Positions 1-8,890 are shown, counted from the first letter of the stretch. The stretch is DNA of 64,000 bases from PALSA-350 sp963794165 (GCA_963794165.1 CAWCCT010000003.1:62001-126000); one strand, 5' to 3'. Notes: a model not told the origin generated them from the letters alone. Numbers and translations are program-made.

Positions 1-89
1 CCACGAAGGTCAATTTCCAGCCTTTGCAGCCTGAACCACTCCCGGTTAAAAGCAGCGGCACCCGGGATTCGTGGCAGGTACGGAACTAA
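1..89 (+). CDS. possible 3' end of an unidentified gene
   Basis: One plus-strand frame (from base 3) is open from the window edge to a TAA at 87-89 and would encode a hydrophilic, proline-containing C-terminus of at least 28 residues ending in WQVRN. It stops just before a strong hairpin at 121-165, as a convergent gene would. Nothing in the short sequence identifies a family. An open frame of this length could be chance. Confidence 0.25.
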   Translation, partial: TKVNFQPLQPEPLPVKSSGTRDSWQVRN

Positions 90-120
90 GCCGAGAGATC
101 TGTTCTGCGCCAACGCAAAC

Positions 121-165
121 AAACCACGGGCACCGCCGGCGAATAGCCGGCGCTGCCCGTGGTTT
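121..165. terminator. strong hairpin downstream of the bactofilin gene
   Basis: A near-perfect stem of about 19 base pairs (AAACCACGGGCA paired with TGCCCGTGGTTT, plus CGCCGGC paired with GCCGGCG) closes a five-base loop. It lies 15 bases past the bactofilin stop on the minus strand and is followed there by a weak T-rich stretch. It probably works as a terminator, perhaps for both directions. Confidence 0.6.
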
Positions 166-179
166 AAAGTCGTGCTGCT

Positions 180-710
180 CTACGCCTGAACGGCGACCGC
201 GGCCTTTTCAGAGTTGGACACGCTCACCGGCGCGCTGCCTTCTTTACCGCTACCCGGCTTGCGGATGTCGATGCCGCCCTTGAAGAAGGCACCATCTTCA
301 ATGCTAATGCGCTGGGCAATTACATCCCCGGTGAGTGAACCTTCACTGCGGATGTCTACCCGGTCGCTGGCATTGATGTTGCCCCGCACCTTGCCCAATA
401 CCACTACTTCGCGGGCAGAGATGTTGGCGGACACCTGGCCATTGCGGCCTACGGTAACCCGGTTGCCAGGTAGGTTGATCGCGCCTTCGACCTTGCCGTC
501 AATGTACAACGACTCGGAACCCGTCACTTCGCCCTTCACTACCAGGCTCTTGCCAATCGTGGCCTGATCGGCGGCTGCCGGCGATGCGGGCGAGGTGCTG
601 GAAGTACGCGTGCTGGTTGGTTCGTGACTTGCAGTCGTAGGTACAGACGGACGCGTGGGCTCCGTGCTGGGGGACTGCGAGGGACTTCCAGGTTGGTTCG
701 GTTTCCACAT
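180..710 (-). CDS. bactofilin family polymer-forming cytoskeletal protein
   Basis: The 176-residue protein has a disordered N-terminus rich in Ser, Thr and Pro (about residues 1-45). It is followed by the compact right-handed beta-helix region typical of bactofilins, with repeated short turns such as VVKGEVTGSESLYIDGKVEG and GDVIAQRISIEDGAFFKGGI. Bactofilins polymerise without nucleotide and scaffold cell-shape or envelope enzymes. The C-terminal tail is short and polar. It is a single gene, divergent from rnr and followed by a strong hairpin. The family call is secure; the specific cellular role is not visible. Confidence 0.9.
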   Translation of the reverse strand: MWKPNQPGSPSQSPSTEPTRPSVPTTASHEPTSTRTSSTSPASPAAADQATIGKSLVVKGEVTGSESLYIDGKVEGAINLPGNRVTVGRNGQVSANISAREVVVLGKVRGNINASDRVDIRSEGSLTGDVIAQRISIEDGAFFKGGIDIRKPGSGKEGSAPVSVSNSEKAAVAVQA

Positions 711-1009
711 CTCTTTTGTACTTCCTTTCGTTTACGTCTGGATACAGGCCCCCGGAACAACCCTGCGGAAGTTCTTCCGCATTTCAGGGCAAATCAGGCG
801 GAGCTGTTGTTTTTCCTTCTCACTTGCTTGCACGGTCAAATCCCTGCAAGCCGCGCAATCCTTGCTCTTCTCTGCATCTTAATCACGCTTGGCGCAAAAT
901 TGAAATCCCCCATTCCGAAACTTTAAAAGTTCCGGGGTGGCTGACCCATTAGTATCAACAAAGACATGTCTTTTGGTGACCTGTCTCGATTCGCACAAAC
1001 GCTCCTGGA
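711..1009. promoter_or_regulatory. divergent intergenic region between bactofilin gene and rnr
   Basis: About 300 bases separate the two divergent start codons, so both promoters should lie here. Short overlapping open frames occur in it but none has a convincing ribosome binding site or family signature. No clear -35/-10 pair, operator or riboswitch could be assigned by eye. Confidence 0.35.
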
Positions 1010-3538
1010 ATGACTGACCGCGAACTCCTTCACCGTATTGAACGTTCTGCCGGCCACCGCGCCGGCTACAAACAGCTGGTTCGCGAATTGGGTCTGGGCG
1101 GAGGGCGGGAGCGCCGCATGCTGCTGGAACAGCTCGACCGCATCACTGCCCGCGGCGAACTGGTCAAGGTAGACCGCGATCACTGGGCGCTTCCCCAGGC
1201 AGCCGCGCGCAACGACCTTCTAGCCGGCCGCCTGGATGTGCATCGCGACGGGTTTGGGTTTGTGCGGCCGGAAACCCGCCAGGCTGGCGGTGACGATGAC
1301 ATCTTCATTCCTCCCAACGAGATGAATGGCGCCATGCAAGGCGACCAGGTACTGGTAGAACTGGCGCCGCCCCGTCCCGACGGAAGGCGCAGCGGGCGCA
1401 TTGCCAGGGTCCTCAGCCGCCGCAACCCAACTGTGGTCGGCATCTTCCATTATGCGCTTAACGAACATGCGCCGGGAAATACGGTAACTCCGCTCGATGA
1501 GCGGGTGACCCAGCCCATCCTCATCCCCTTTGGCCTGGAACAAGTGGCGGCCGCAGGCGAAGTAACTCCACATCGCGTCGTTAGTGAGAATATCGGCCCG
1601 CAGATTCGTTTCGACACTATTTCGGACTTGGAGGGCATGGTGGTCGACGTGGAAATCACCGACTGGCCCACCCCTACCCGTTCCGCGCGCGGCCGGGTCA
1701 TCGAGATTTTGGGCCGCGAAGACGATTTTGGAGTGGATGTGGAAATCGTCATCCGCAAGCATCATCTGCCCCATGTTTTCCCTTCCCGGGTTCTCGAGGA
1801 AGCGCGCGCCGCCGCCCACCTGGATCGGGACGAAGCCGCCCGCCGCCGCGATTTTCGAGAGCTCCCCATCGTCACGATCGACGGCGAAACCGCCAAGGAC
1901 TTTGACGACGCTGTTTTCGTCCGCCAGTACGGCGATACCTGGGAGTTACAGGTCCACATTGCCGATGTCGCCCACTATGTGACCCCCGGGTCGGCCCTCG
2001 ACCTGGAAGCGCGCCTGCGCGGCACCTCGGTCTATTTCCCCGATCGCGCTGTCCCTATGCTGCCGCAGGAGCTTTCGAGCGACATCTGCAGCTTGCGGCC
2101 CGGAGAAGATCGCCTGGTCCTCTCCTGCATCATGATGATCGATCAGGAAGGCGAGATCCGCAGCTACGAGGTCACTTCAGGGGTGATTCGCTCCGTCAGC
2201 CGCATGACCTACACCCAGGTGCATGCAGTCATCAGCGGCGATGAAAGAATGCGCGCGCAGTTCGCCCCGCTGGTTCCCGAATTCGAGCGGATGTATGAGC
2301 TGGCGCGACTGCTGCACAGCAAGCGTCAGCGCCGCGGGTCGATTGATTTTGATTTGCCGGAGCCGGTGATCGAGTTTAATGCCCAGGGGGCCATGCAGAG
2401 CATCGTCCGTTCCGAGCGCAGCTGGGCCAATCGCCTTATAGAGGAGTTCATGCTTTCCGCCAACGAGTGCGTGGCCTCCTGGCTCGAGAACCTCGGAGTA
2501 CCGTCACTGTATCGAATCCACGAAAAGCCGGAGCCTCGCCGGGTAGCTGAATTTGAAACCGTGGCTGCCAGTTTTGGCTACTCCCTGGGACTGGGTCCAT
2601 TACCGGTGAAGCGCGTGACCATGAAGTCAGAGCGCCGCGAGCAGAGAGGCCGCCCCGCGGGGCGGGGGCACCAGCCGCGCCAGTACGAGATCGCGGAGGA
2701 TATCGCCGTTACCCCGCGCATGTATCAGCAGCTGGCGCTCAAGATAGCGGGCCGGCCGGAGGAGCGCATCCTCGCCCATCTCATGCTCCGTTCTTTGCGC
2801 CAGGCCCGTTACAGCGAGAAAAATGAGGGCCACTTCGCGTTGGCCGCGCCTTGTTACACGCACTTTACTTCGCCCATCCGCCGCTACCCCGACCTCATCG
2901 TCCACCGCATCGCCAAGGCAGTCCTGGCCTCCGGTGAGAGCGGAGTAGGGGTACTGGCGAAGCGCCCCGGCAAGCGTAAAGATTCGCCGGAGACGGCGCA
3001 CGCGTCGGCGCCGTTGAGTGAAGTCGAGCTAGCCGGCATTGCTTACGAATCCAGCCAGGCGGAGCGTCGTGCCGCGGACGCTGAGCGCGAGCTGATGGAG
3101 TGGAAAAAAGTCAAATTTATGCAGGATCGCATCGGCGACGACTTTGACGCCATGATCCTCAGCATTACCAAATACGGCTGCTTTGTCGAGCTTGACAACC
3201 TCTTTATTGAGGGCCTGGTGCCCATCATGAGCCTGCACGGCGACCACTACACTTTCCGCGAGAACACGCGGCAGATTATGGGAGAGCACTCAGGCCGGCG
3301 CTATTCCATGGGTGACCGGGTACGGGTGGTTCTCGATCGTGTCGACTCGGTGCAGCGGCGGTTACAATTTTCCATCCTGGAAGAAGTTGCCCCAGTGCGC
3401 CTGGGCCGTCCCGCGAAGACGAAGACGAAAACAAAATCCACCGGCAAGGCTCATCCCTACCTGCCCCCCAAGAACAAAGTGCTGCGCAAAGGCAAACAGA
3501 GGGCAAAAAGCAAGCGTCCGGGAAAGAAGCGCAGCTAG
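1010..3538 (+). CDS. rnr: ribonuclease R (RNB/VacB family 3'-5' exoribonuclease)
   Basis: The 842-residue protein has the RNase R order. An N-terminal winged-helix segment and cold-shock-like domains (about 1-280) precede the RNB catalytic domain from about residue 284, with the metal-binding signature TIDGETAKDFDDAV. A C-terminal S1 domain follows (about 707-790, DFDAMILSITKYGCFVELDN). The tail is very basic (Lys/Arg-rich), as in enzymes that degrade structured RNA. A polar Arg/Gly-rich insertion sits in the RNB domain near residues 541-557. The start has only a weak GGA upstream. The yggX-like gene follows 49 bases downstream and may be co-transcribed. Confidence 0.95.
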   Translation: MTDRELLHRIERSAGHRAGYKQLVRELGLGGGRERRMLLEQLDRITARGELVKVDRDHWALPQAAARNDLLAGRLDVHRDGFGFVRPETRQAGGDDDIFIPPNEMNGAMQGDQVLVELAPPRPDGRRSGRIARVLSRRNPTVVGIFHYALNEHAPGNTVTPLDERVTQPILIPFGLEQVAAAGEVTPHRVVSENIGPQIRFDTISDLEGMVVDVEITDWPTPTRSARGRVIEILGREDDFGVDVEIVIRKHHLPHVFPSRVLEEARAAAHLDRDEAARRRDFRELPIVTIDGETAKDFDDAVFVRQYGDTWELQVHIADVAHYVTPGSALDLEARLRGTSVYFPDRAVPMLPQELSSDICSLRPGEDRLVLSCIMMIDQEGEIRSYEVTSGVIRSVSRMTYTQVHAVISGDERMRAQFAPLVPEFERMYELARLLHSKRQRRGSIDFDLPEPVIEFNAQGAMQSIVRSERSWANRLIEEFMLSANECVASWLENLGVPSLYRIHEKPEPRRVAEFETVAASFGYSLGLGPLPVKRVTMKSERREQRGRPAGRGHQPRQYEIAEDIAVTPRMYQQLALKIAGRPEERILAHLMLRSLRQARYSEKNEGHFALAAPCYTHFTSPIRRYPDLIVHRIAKAVLASGESGVGVLAKRPGKRKDSPETAHASAPLSEVELAGIAYESSQAERRAADAERELMEWKKVKFMQDRIGDDFDAMILSITKYGCFVELDNLFIEGLVPIMSLHGDHYTFRENTRQIMGEHSGRRYSMGDRVRVVLDRVDSVQRRLQFSILEEVAPVRLGRPAKTKTKTKSTGKAHPYLPPKNKVLRKGKQRAKSKRPGKKRS

Positions 3539-3587
3539 AGCCGCTTATCTCTTACAATGGGTCCAACGATTTTCCGGAGAGATTTTG

Positions 3588-3860
3588 ATGCCACACATGG
3601 TAGTTTGTGCGCGCTACAAGCAGGAGATGGAGGGTCTCGACGAGCCTCCCTTTGACAGCGATTTTGGACAAAAAATTTTCGACCACGTTTCCAAAAAAGC
3701 CTGGGGGGAGTGGGTCGAACGGCAGAAGATGCTGCTCAACGAGTATCGGTTGCAGCCCTGGACCAAGGAAGCGCAGGAGTTTCTGGTGGAGCAGATGCAG
3801 GAGTACTTCTTCGGTGAAGGATCGGCGCTACCCAAGGAATATGTTCCGCCCGCTCACTAG
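3588..3860 (+). CDS. YggX-type probable Fe(2+)-trafficking protein
   Basis: The 90-residue protein matches the small YggX family: one early cysteine (VVCARYKQEMEGLD), a Pro-Pro segment, then KAWGEWVERQKMLLNEYRL and a C-terminal EFLVEQMQEYFFG. In enterobacteria the family protects iron-sulphur enzymes against oxidative damage. The ATG at 3588 gives the usual family length; longer in-frame upstream extensions overlap rnr and lack similarity. A tRNA-Pro gene lies just downstream. Confidence 0.88.
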   Translation: MPHMVVCARYKQEMEGLDEPPFDSDFGQKIFDHVSKKAWGEWVERQKMLLNEYRLQPWTKEAQEFLVEQMQEYFFGEGSALPKEYVPPAH

Positions 3861-3912
3861 GGCGAAGCACTGCCGCACGCTGTCGTGTACACTCAAGGGA
3901 TAATTTTGCCGT

Positions 3913-3989
3913 CGGGACGTGGCTCAGCCTGGTAGAGCACTCGCTTGGGGTGCGAGGGGTCGGCAGTTCAAATCTGCCCGTCCCGACCA
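3913..3989 (+). tRNA. tRNA-Pro, anticodon GGG
   Basis: The 77-base sequence folds as a complete cloverleaf: acceptor CGGGACG with CGTCCCG, D arm with AGCCTGGTA, anticodon arm CTCGC-TTGGGGT-GCGAG, and T arm GGCAG-TTCAAAT-CTGCC. The 3' CCA is encoded. The anticodon is GGG, reading proline CCC/CCU. No integrase or attachment-site duplication is seen beside it. Confidence 0.97.
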
Positions 3990-4124
3990 TCAAAACAAAC
4001 CTGTATTTTCTTCCTCTTCATTCCCCGGACAACGATTCTTTGATGGTTTCGGCCATCTCGGCCATCTCGTCGATCGAGGTCTTTTGACTCAATTTCGCGA
4101 TCTCCTCATCGGCTGAGAGGTTGG

Positions 4125-4550
4125 TCAACCCCGCCTTGGCCGCCATCTGCTCTCCAACTGCAGAACGGCAGTCACTTCTTTTTCCGCAAGAATCAGCACT
4201 TGCAGGATAAGGTGATCGCGTTCGTCGGAACGGCGGCTCAATCTGCTTTGCCTCATTACGATGAAGCTGGCGAGAAAGATGGCCTCCAGGGCTACTACGA
4301 CGTTGAGTAGGGAAAACGGCGGAGGATCGAAATGGCGAACAGGGCCGGCCGGAAGCGTGTTAAGTAGAATCCAGGCTGCGAACCACAGCAGGTGGATAAC
4401 GATAAAAGTTAAACTCCCCACGAATGCGCCCAGGGAGTCTCCGACGCGCTCAGCGGCAGTGCGCCGGGCTAGGAACTCCTCTTCGTGCTTTACGACGATG
4501 TCGATGTGTTCTTGCAGGTGACTTGAGTCTTTCGGCATAACCCCGGTCAA
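4125..4550 (-). CDS. DUF1003 family membrane protein, C-terminus probably frameshifted
   Basis: The protein has the DUF1003 pattern: an N-terminal acidic helix (HEEEFLARRTAAERVGD), two membrane helices (about residues 43-65 and 82-100), then RQSRLSRRSDERDHLILQV. The printed reading ends at 141 residues in a basic stretch (SRWRPRRG). A second frame that begins around 4150 continues with QMAAKAGLTNLSADEEIAKL and runs to a stop at 4018, which is a more natural family tail. One inserted or lost base near 4146-4156 would join them. The start could also be the internal Met of MPKDSS. Confidence 0.82.
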   Translation of the reverse strand: MTGVMPKDSSHLQEHIDIVVKHEEEFLARRTAAERVGDSLGAFVGSLTFIVIHLLWFAAWILLNTLPAGPVRHFDPPPFSLLNVVVALEAIFLASFIVMRQSRLSRRSDERDHLILQVLILAEKEVTAVLQLESRWRPRRG

Positions 4551-4599
4551 GTTTGCGTTTGAACCGGCCGCGAAGTCGGGCCGGCGGCAGGAGTGTCCG

Positions 4600-4803
4600 T
4601 TAGCGCGTAGCCTCGTGCCTGCGGCGTTCGCGGCGGACCCGGCTTGACTGCAACAGCACCAGGGCCAGCGTTAGGCCGGCGTAAGCCCGGCGGTGGCACT
4701 GCCGGCAGCGAACTGGATACTGCAGCAGCAAAAGCCGCTCTAAATCTTTCAGGCGGAAGCGAGACAGGCGGAAACTGGAGGAACAGCATTCGGCGCAAGT
4801 CAC
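4600..4803 (-). CDS. small zinc-ribbon-like protein
   Basis: The 67-residue frame contains two cysteine pairs, CAEC near the N-terminus and CRQC about 30 residues later, separated by a Leu-rich segment (FRLKDLERLLLLQYPVRCRQ). It ends with a basic tail. This spacing resembles short acidobacterial zinc-ribbon proteins of unknown function. An overlapping 99-residue frame on the same strand lacks such a pattern, and I prefer this one. It is divergent from the gene at 5036. Confidence 0.5.
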   Translation of the reverse strand: MTCAECCSSSFRLSRFRLKDLERLLLLQYPVRCRQCHRRAYAGLTLALVLLQSSRVRRERRRHEATR

Positions 4804-5035
4804 TGTTATTTACCGGCTTCCATAATGAAAGGCTAACGCGGCTCACCGCAGGTACGGCAAAAGTCGCTAGTTCTCCGGATAAGGAAAACCACGCCGCGCG
4901 ATCTTTATCAAGCCCTGGAACTATGAACCGTTTTATAATCGATCCGGCCCGTGCCTAGCCCTACTCTAGCACGGTCGCTGGGCCGCCGTGCTACGCTGGC
5001 TTGCTGCGAAACGCGCAAGCGGAATGAGGTGCGCA

Positions 5036-5323
5036 ATGGTTTGGGATGTCTCGTTCACGTGCGACATTTGCGGCAGAAAAAAGATGGAAGCGAACCATTG
5101 GTGGATGCTCGTCCTGGGCGATGTTCCTTGCTTTGAAGAAGGCCAGCCGCGGCAGCGCTTTACCCTCATGCCATGGAACAAAGCGGAGAGCGGCAACCCG
5201 GAGTTCTACCATCTTTGCGGGCAGGGTTGCGCCATGCAGGCTATGGAACGCTTTATGAACCACGGCAATGTTGTGGGCCTTCTGCACGGTGCTACTGAGA
5301 CTCCGTTAAACAACCCGGTCTAG
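5036..5323 (+). CDS. hypothetical cysteine-motif protein
   Basis: From the ATG at 5036 the protein has 95 residues. It carries CDIC near residues 9-12 and CGQGC near 62-66, which together could bind one zinc ion, with several conserved-looking Trp residues between (NHWWMLVLGD, LMPWNK). A start 16 residues earlier is possible. The family is not recognised. It stands alone between a divergent small zinc-ribbon gene and the convergent MerR gene. Confidence 0.6.
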   Translation: MVWDVSFTCDICGRKKMEANHWWMLVLGDVPCFEEGQPRQRFTLMPWNKAESGNPEFYHLCGQGCAMQAMERFMNHGNVVGLLHGATETPLNNPV

Positions 5324-5360
5324 ATGCGGGTCGTGCAACCGGAGTTTCGCTTAAGAAAAA

Positions 5361-5849
5361 CTACATTTCGAATAGGCCGGTTTTCGCTGCCGCGGTCGGG
5401 GCCGGCCGCTCCCTGACTTGTACCTGCGATTGCGGTACGGGAACCGAGAGCATACTCACAATTTCCCGCAACTCCTTGCGCACTTTGTGCAGCCGCGCTT
5501 CGGCCCGCTGCGTCGCCTGTTGTTGCTGCGGCAAGGGAAGTTCAGGCTGGCCGCCATTGCGTTTGCTCCGCGTTTCCGCCTGAATCGCCTGTCGGGCCCC
5601 GGCAATGGTGTAACCCTCGTCGTACAACAGACGCTTCACCCGCAGCGCCATCTCCACGTCGCGCCGACGGTAGAGCCGCTGACCGGTACCGCTCTTGTTC
5701 GGCTTGAGCTGGGTAAACTCAGTTTCCCAAAAGCGCAATACGTAGGGGGCCACTGAGCACAACCGCGCAACTTCACCGATGCGGAAGTAGAGTTTGTCGG
5801 GTATTTCCGGTTTTTGCGTGGTGCGTTGCTGAGGCAGATGAGTGGCCAT
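5361..5849 (-). CDS. MerR family transcriptional regulator
   Basis: The 162-residue protein has a MerR winged helix-turn-helix at about residues 20-90: LYFRIGEVARLCSVAPYVLR, then FWETEF and QRLYRRRDVEMALRVKRLLY. Instead of a metal- or ligand-binding domain it has a Gln-rich helix (about 110-145) and a short polar tail. Stand-alone MerR proteins of this type, sometimes described as chromosome-associated or heat-shock-like regulators, are common. No effector pocket or target is visible. Confidence 0.88.
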   Translation of the reverse strand: MATHLPQQRTTQKPEIPDKLYFRIGEVARLCSVAPYVLRFWETEFTQLKPNKSGTGQRLYRRRDVEMALRVKRLLYDEGYTIAGARQAIQAETRSKRNGGQPELPLPQQQQATQRAEARLHKVRKELREIVSMLSVPVPQSQVQVRERPAPTAAAKTGLFEM

Positions 5850-5993
5850 GCTGGTATTCAGGCGCTAAGTTGAAAGCAACCCGCCTTCGCTCAGAAGTAT
5901 AGGCCAGCTCGCCTTCCAGGCGTAGCTTTTCTTGCACTTACAAGTGGATTTCTCGACCCGATACACCAAGTGTGACAATGCCTTCGGTAACTT

Positions 5994-7211
5994 TCAGATC
6001 GCAGCCGTTTCCGGAATAGCGGAAGGGACGATCGGCTCGCGTTTTCCGCTGCCTCGCGGTGCCGCGCGCAGGTACTGAGCGGGCCAGTTGGTTACGTCCC
6101 CAAGTTCGCTCGCTGCCTTGAGCGGCCAGTACGGTTGGCGCAGCAACTCTCGCGCCAGCAAAACCACATCCGCCTGATTCGTGCGCAGAATGTGCTCCGC
6201 TTGCTCGGCTCCGGTGATCATGCCGACTGCGCCGGTGGGGATCTTCGCTTCCCGCCGAATGCGCTCCGCAAACGGTGTCTGGTAGCCCGCTCCAACTGGC
6301 ATGACCGCGGTGGGCGTCATTCCCCCGGAGGAGACATCGACTAAATCAACTTTCCGCTCCCTCAGCACTTTGGCCAGAGCTACGGACTGGTCGACGTCCC
6401 AACCTCCCTCCGCCCAATCCGTAGCGGAGATTCTCACCAGCAGCGGAAGCTCGGCGGGAAGCACGGCGCGCACTGCATCCACAACCTCCACCAGTATGCG
6501 GATGCGGTTTTCGAATCTTCCGCCATACTGATCGGTGCGCCGGTTACTCAAGGGCGACAAAAATTCGTGCAGCAGGTAGCCATGCGCCGCGTGCAACTCG
6601 ACCAGGTCGAATCCTGCTTCCAAAGCGCGCTCCGTGGCTTTGGCGAACGCCCGGACAACGGCTTCGATTCCGGCGAGGTCCAGCGGAACGGGTTGACCAT
6701 AGTTTTCTGCAAAACTCACTGCGCTCGGGGCCATCACGTTTTGCCACCCGCCCTCGCTGGGGGCGAGATACCGTTGCTCCGGAGCCCAGGGACGCGCCAT
6801 ACTCGCTTTGCGTCCGGCGTGCGCCAGTTGCACCCCGGCGCGCGCACCCTGCGCGTGAATAAATTCGACAATTCGCCGCAGGCCGGCGATGTGATCGTCT
6901 TTCCACAACCCCAGGTCTTCGGGGGTGATGCGCCCTTCGGGCAGCACGGCGGCCGCCTCGGTAAACACCAACCCAGCTCCACCCACGGCCCGGCTGCCCA
7001 AATGGACCAGATGCCAGTCGTTGCTGAAGCCATCCTGGCTCGAGTATTGGCACATCGGAGAGACGAAAACCCGGTTCGGAAAGGTGACACCCGCCAACTG
7101 GATAGGAGAGAACAAGATTGATTTGGACAAAGGAAACCTCTCCGCTGTCTGATGCACCTGTGCCCGGAAAGTCGCAGCTGTAGCGGATTCTGGGCCGGCG
7201 ATCCTAGGCAT
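5994..7211 (-). CDS. NADH:flavin oxidoreductase / Old Yellow Enzyme (YqjM-like)
   Basis: The FMN-dependent TIM barrel of the Old Yellow Enzyme family is clear. It opens with LFSPIQLAGVTFPNRVFVSP and the cysteine of SPMCQYS, the active-site cysteine position of YqjM-type enzymes. QLAHAGRKAS, the catalytic-site ELHAAHGYLLHEFLSPLSN, and RTDQYGGRFENRIR follow. Such enzymes reduce activated alkenes with NADPH. At 405 residues it is longer than the usual 340-370. The first 25-30 residues show no similarity, so translation may start nearer SKSILFSP. A family B inverted repeat lies upstream. Confidence 0.92.
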   Translation of the reverse strand: MPRIAGPESATAATFRAQVHQTAERFPLSKSILFSPIQLAGVTFPNRVFVSPMCQYSSQDGFSNDWHLVHLGSRAVGGAGLVFTEAAAVLPEGRITPEDLGLWKDDHIAGLRRIVEFIHAQGARAGVQLAHAGRKASMARPWAPEQRYLAPSEGGWQNVMAPSAVSFAENYGQPVPLDLAGIEAVVRAFAKATERALEAGFDLVELHAAHGYLLHEFLSPLSNRRTDQYGGRFENRIRILVEVVDAVRAVLPAELPLLVRISATDWAEGGWDVDQSVALAKVLRERKVDLVDVSSGGMTPTAVMPVGAGYQTPFAERIRREAKIPTGAVGMITGAEQAEHILRTNQADVVLLARELLRQPYWPLKAASELGDVTNWPAQYLRAAPRGSGKREPIVPSAIPETAAI

Positions 7212-7249
7212 CAGGGCACATCTAACGAGTCTGTCTGAGAACGTCCTGG

Positions 7250-7500
7250 GTAAGGTGATGGGTGGTGGAGAGAAACCGCAGATCCCTCCACGGCAAGCCG
7301 GGACAGGTCGGCTTCGCTCGGGATGACAAAGGGAAGAGTGGTTTTTTGCTCAGCATTCGACGCTGGTGGAGCATTCCCTCCATCATCCGATCGTCGATGG
7401 AAGCGCCTCCCTACCCTTTGTCATCCCGAGCGAAGCCGACCTGTCCCGGCTTGCCGTGGAGGGATCTGCAGTTTCTCTCCCATCACAACCCCACCCGGTC
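7250..7500. repeat. family B long inverted repeat
   Basis: Two arms of about 70-80 bases (roughly 7250-7338 and 7420-7500) are reverse complements with few mismatches. They contain CAGATCCCTCCACGG and GCTCGGGATGACAAAGGG. They flank about 80 bases that contain a smaller palindrome-like stretch around CATCATCCGATCGTCGATGG. This fills most of the 365-base gap between the divergent oxidoreductase and lipoprotein genes. Open frames that run through it are repeat sequence, not genes. Confidence 0.8.
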
Positions 7501-7576
7501 ATTTGTTTCAAAAGCTTTCTGGCGTTCGCTGGAACATGGGAGAGCTGCGGCGCGTACAGTGCTAAGAGGGAAAAAT

Positions 7577-8173
7577 ATGAAGGATCGCATCCTCATACTC
7601 ACTTTGCTTGCTGTGCTGGCGGCCGGTGTCGGCGGCTGCCGAGTGGACAAGTCCAATAACGGCGACAATGTGAAAATTGCCACCCCCTTCGGGGCCATCG
7701 CCGTCAACAAAGACCAGCCTACTGCCGCGGAAATCGGTCTCCCTGCGTATCCCGGCTCTGTGTTGGACACCGGTGACGACGGCAACCACTCAGCCAAGGT
7801 AGACCTCGGGTTTGGCGACTGGAAGCTGCGGGTGAAGGTGGCCCGCTACAGCACGGCTGATAATCGGGATCAGGTCCTCTCCTTTTATCGTAAGGCTTTG
7901 AGCGAATACGGCACAGTGATTGAATGCGCGGGAGAAAGGCCGGTCGGTTCGCCGGCCTCCACCGGGGAGGGCCTGACCTGCGACCACACCGGGCATGACC
8001 ATTCCGCTGTCCCTGGTAACCTTATTTCAGAAGACCTGCAGTTGAAGGCCGGTTCCCCCCGCCACCAGCACATTGTCGCCTTCAAGGGCGGCGGCTCGGC
8101 GACCCGCTACAGCCTGATCGCCTTGGATCTGCCCCATAATGGCTTCGAGAGTGAGCAAAAGGGCACCAATTGA
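7577..8173 (+). CDS. putative lipoprotein of unknown function
   Basis: From the ATG at 7577 the 198-residue protein has a typical lipoprotein signal: charged start, hydrophobic core (ILILTLLAVLAAG) and lipobox GVGGC with the cysteine at residue 21. The mature part contains a segment resembling proteins that model a fitted variable (GLPAYPGSVLDTG, then VARYSTADNRDQVLSFYRKAL), common in acidobacterial lipoproteins of unknown role. An upstream in-frame extension reads through a repeat and is rejected. The zinc-ribbon membrane gene follows. Confidence 0.8.
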   Translation: MKDRILILTLLAVLAAGVGGCRVDKSNNGDNVKIATPFGAIAVNKDQPTAAEIGLPAYPGSVLDTGDDGNHSAKVDLGFGDWKLRVKVARYSTADNRDQVLSFYRKALSEYGTVIECAGERPVGSPASTGEGLTCDHTGHDHSAVPGNLISEDLQLKAGSPRHQHIVAFKGGGSATRYSLIALDLPHNGFESEQKGTN

Positions 8174-8218
8174 AGGTCTAATTGCACTCCGCCCGCCCCT
8201 GAGATAGTTTCAAGAAGA

Positions 8219-8890
8219 ATGAATCTGCTCTGCCATCGATGTGGCGCGACGCTGAGCGCATCCGAATTGTTTTGCCCCAACTGCGGCTCCCCACAACTCA
8301 AGTTTGCCCAGCAGGAAGAAAGCGAGACCGGATTTGCCGGCATCCGGCCCCCCGGCGCCCCACCCCGAGCCCAGGGAATCTCCTGGAAAGACGCTATCCT
8401 GGCCGCGCTTTTCGTTGCCGTGCCTGCAGGTCTACTGAGTGCTGTTTCCGTGTTGTCCTGGGGATGCTGCCTGTGGGTGATCGGAGGCGCGGTGCTGGCG
8501 ATTGTTGTATACCACCGGCGCGCTCCTGGCTTTCTACTGGAAACGCGCGCCGGGCTGCGCATCGGCGCTATCGCCGGGCTGATTGCTGCGTATAGTTCGG
8601 TCATCGCCACCGCCATCTGGCGCGTTTTCGCGCGCTATGTTCTGCACCAGGGTTACGCCATCGATCAGTTCTACGACTCACTCATCCAGCAATCGACGGC
8701 GCTGGTGAAGGCCAACCCCGATGCCGAGGCTCAGTGGCACGCTTATGTGCACTTCCTCCTGTCCCCGGATGGCAGGGCGGCTTATACCTTGATGAATGCC
8801 GCCACCACTTCCCTGGGCATCATTCTCTTCTCCGCCATTGGAGGGGCCTTGGGGGTCCGCCTGCTTGCTCCTCGAAAGCCCATTTCATAG
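8219..8890 (+). CDS. zinc-ribbon domain membrane protein
   Basis: The 223-residue protein starts with a zinc ribbon (CHRCG, 13 residues, CPNCG) and a Pro-rich linker. About four membrane helices follow (near residues 62-80, 82-98, 112-135 and 190-215). A soluble segment between helices three and four (about 140-185) carries Tyr- and Gln-rich sequence. The family is not recognised; zinc ribbon plus four-helix proteins of this type are frequent near housekeeping genes. It lies 41 bases upstream of pyrR and may share its transcript. Confidence 0.75.
   Translation: MNLLCHRCGATLSASELFCPNCGSPQLKFAQQEESETGFAGIRPPGAPPRAQGISWKDAILAALFVAVPAGLLSAVSVLSWGCCLWVIGGAVLAIVVYHRRAPGFLLETRAGLRIGAIAGLIAAYSSVIATAIWRVFARYVLHQGYAIDQFYDSLIQQSTALVKANPDAEAQWHAYVHFLLSPDGRAAYTLMNAATTSLGIILFSAIGGALGVRLLAPRKPIS

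Noticed and set aside
3913..3989. tRNA-Pro as the attachment site of a genomic island
   Set aside because: No integrase gene and no duplicated tRNA 3' end were found; neighbouring genes look like core genome.
7262..7576. N-terminal extension of the lipoprotein frame
   Set aside because: It reads through the family B repeat; the lipoprotein signal begins at the ATG at 7577, so the extension is not real.
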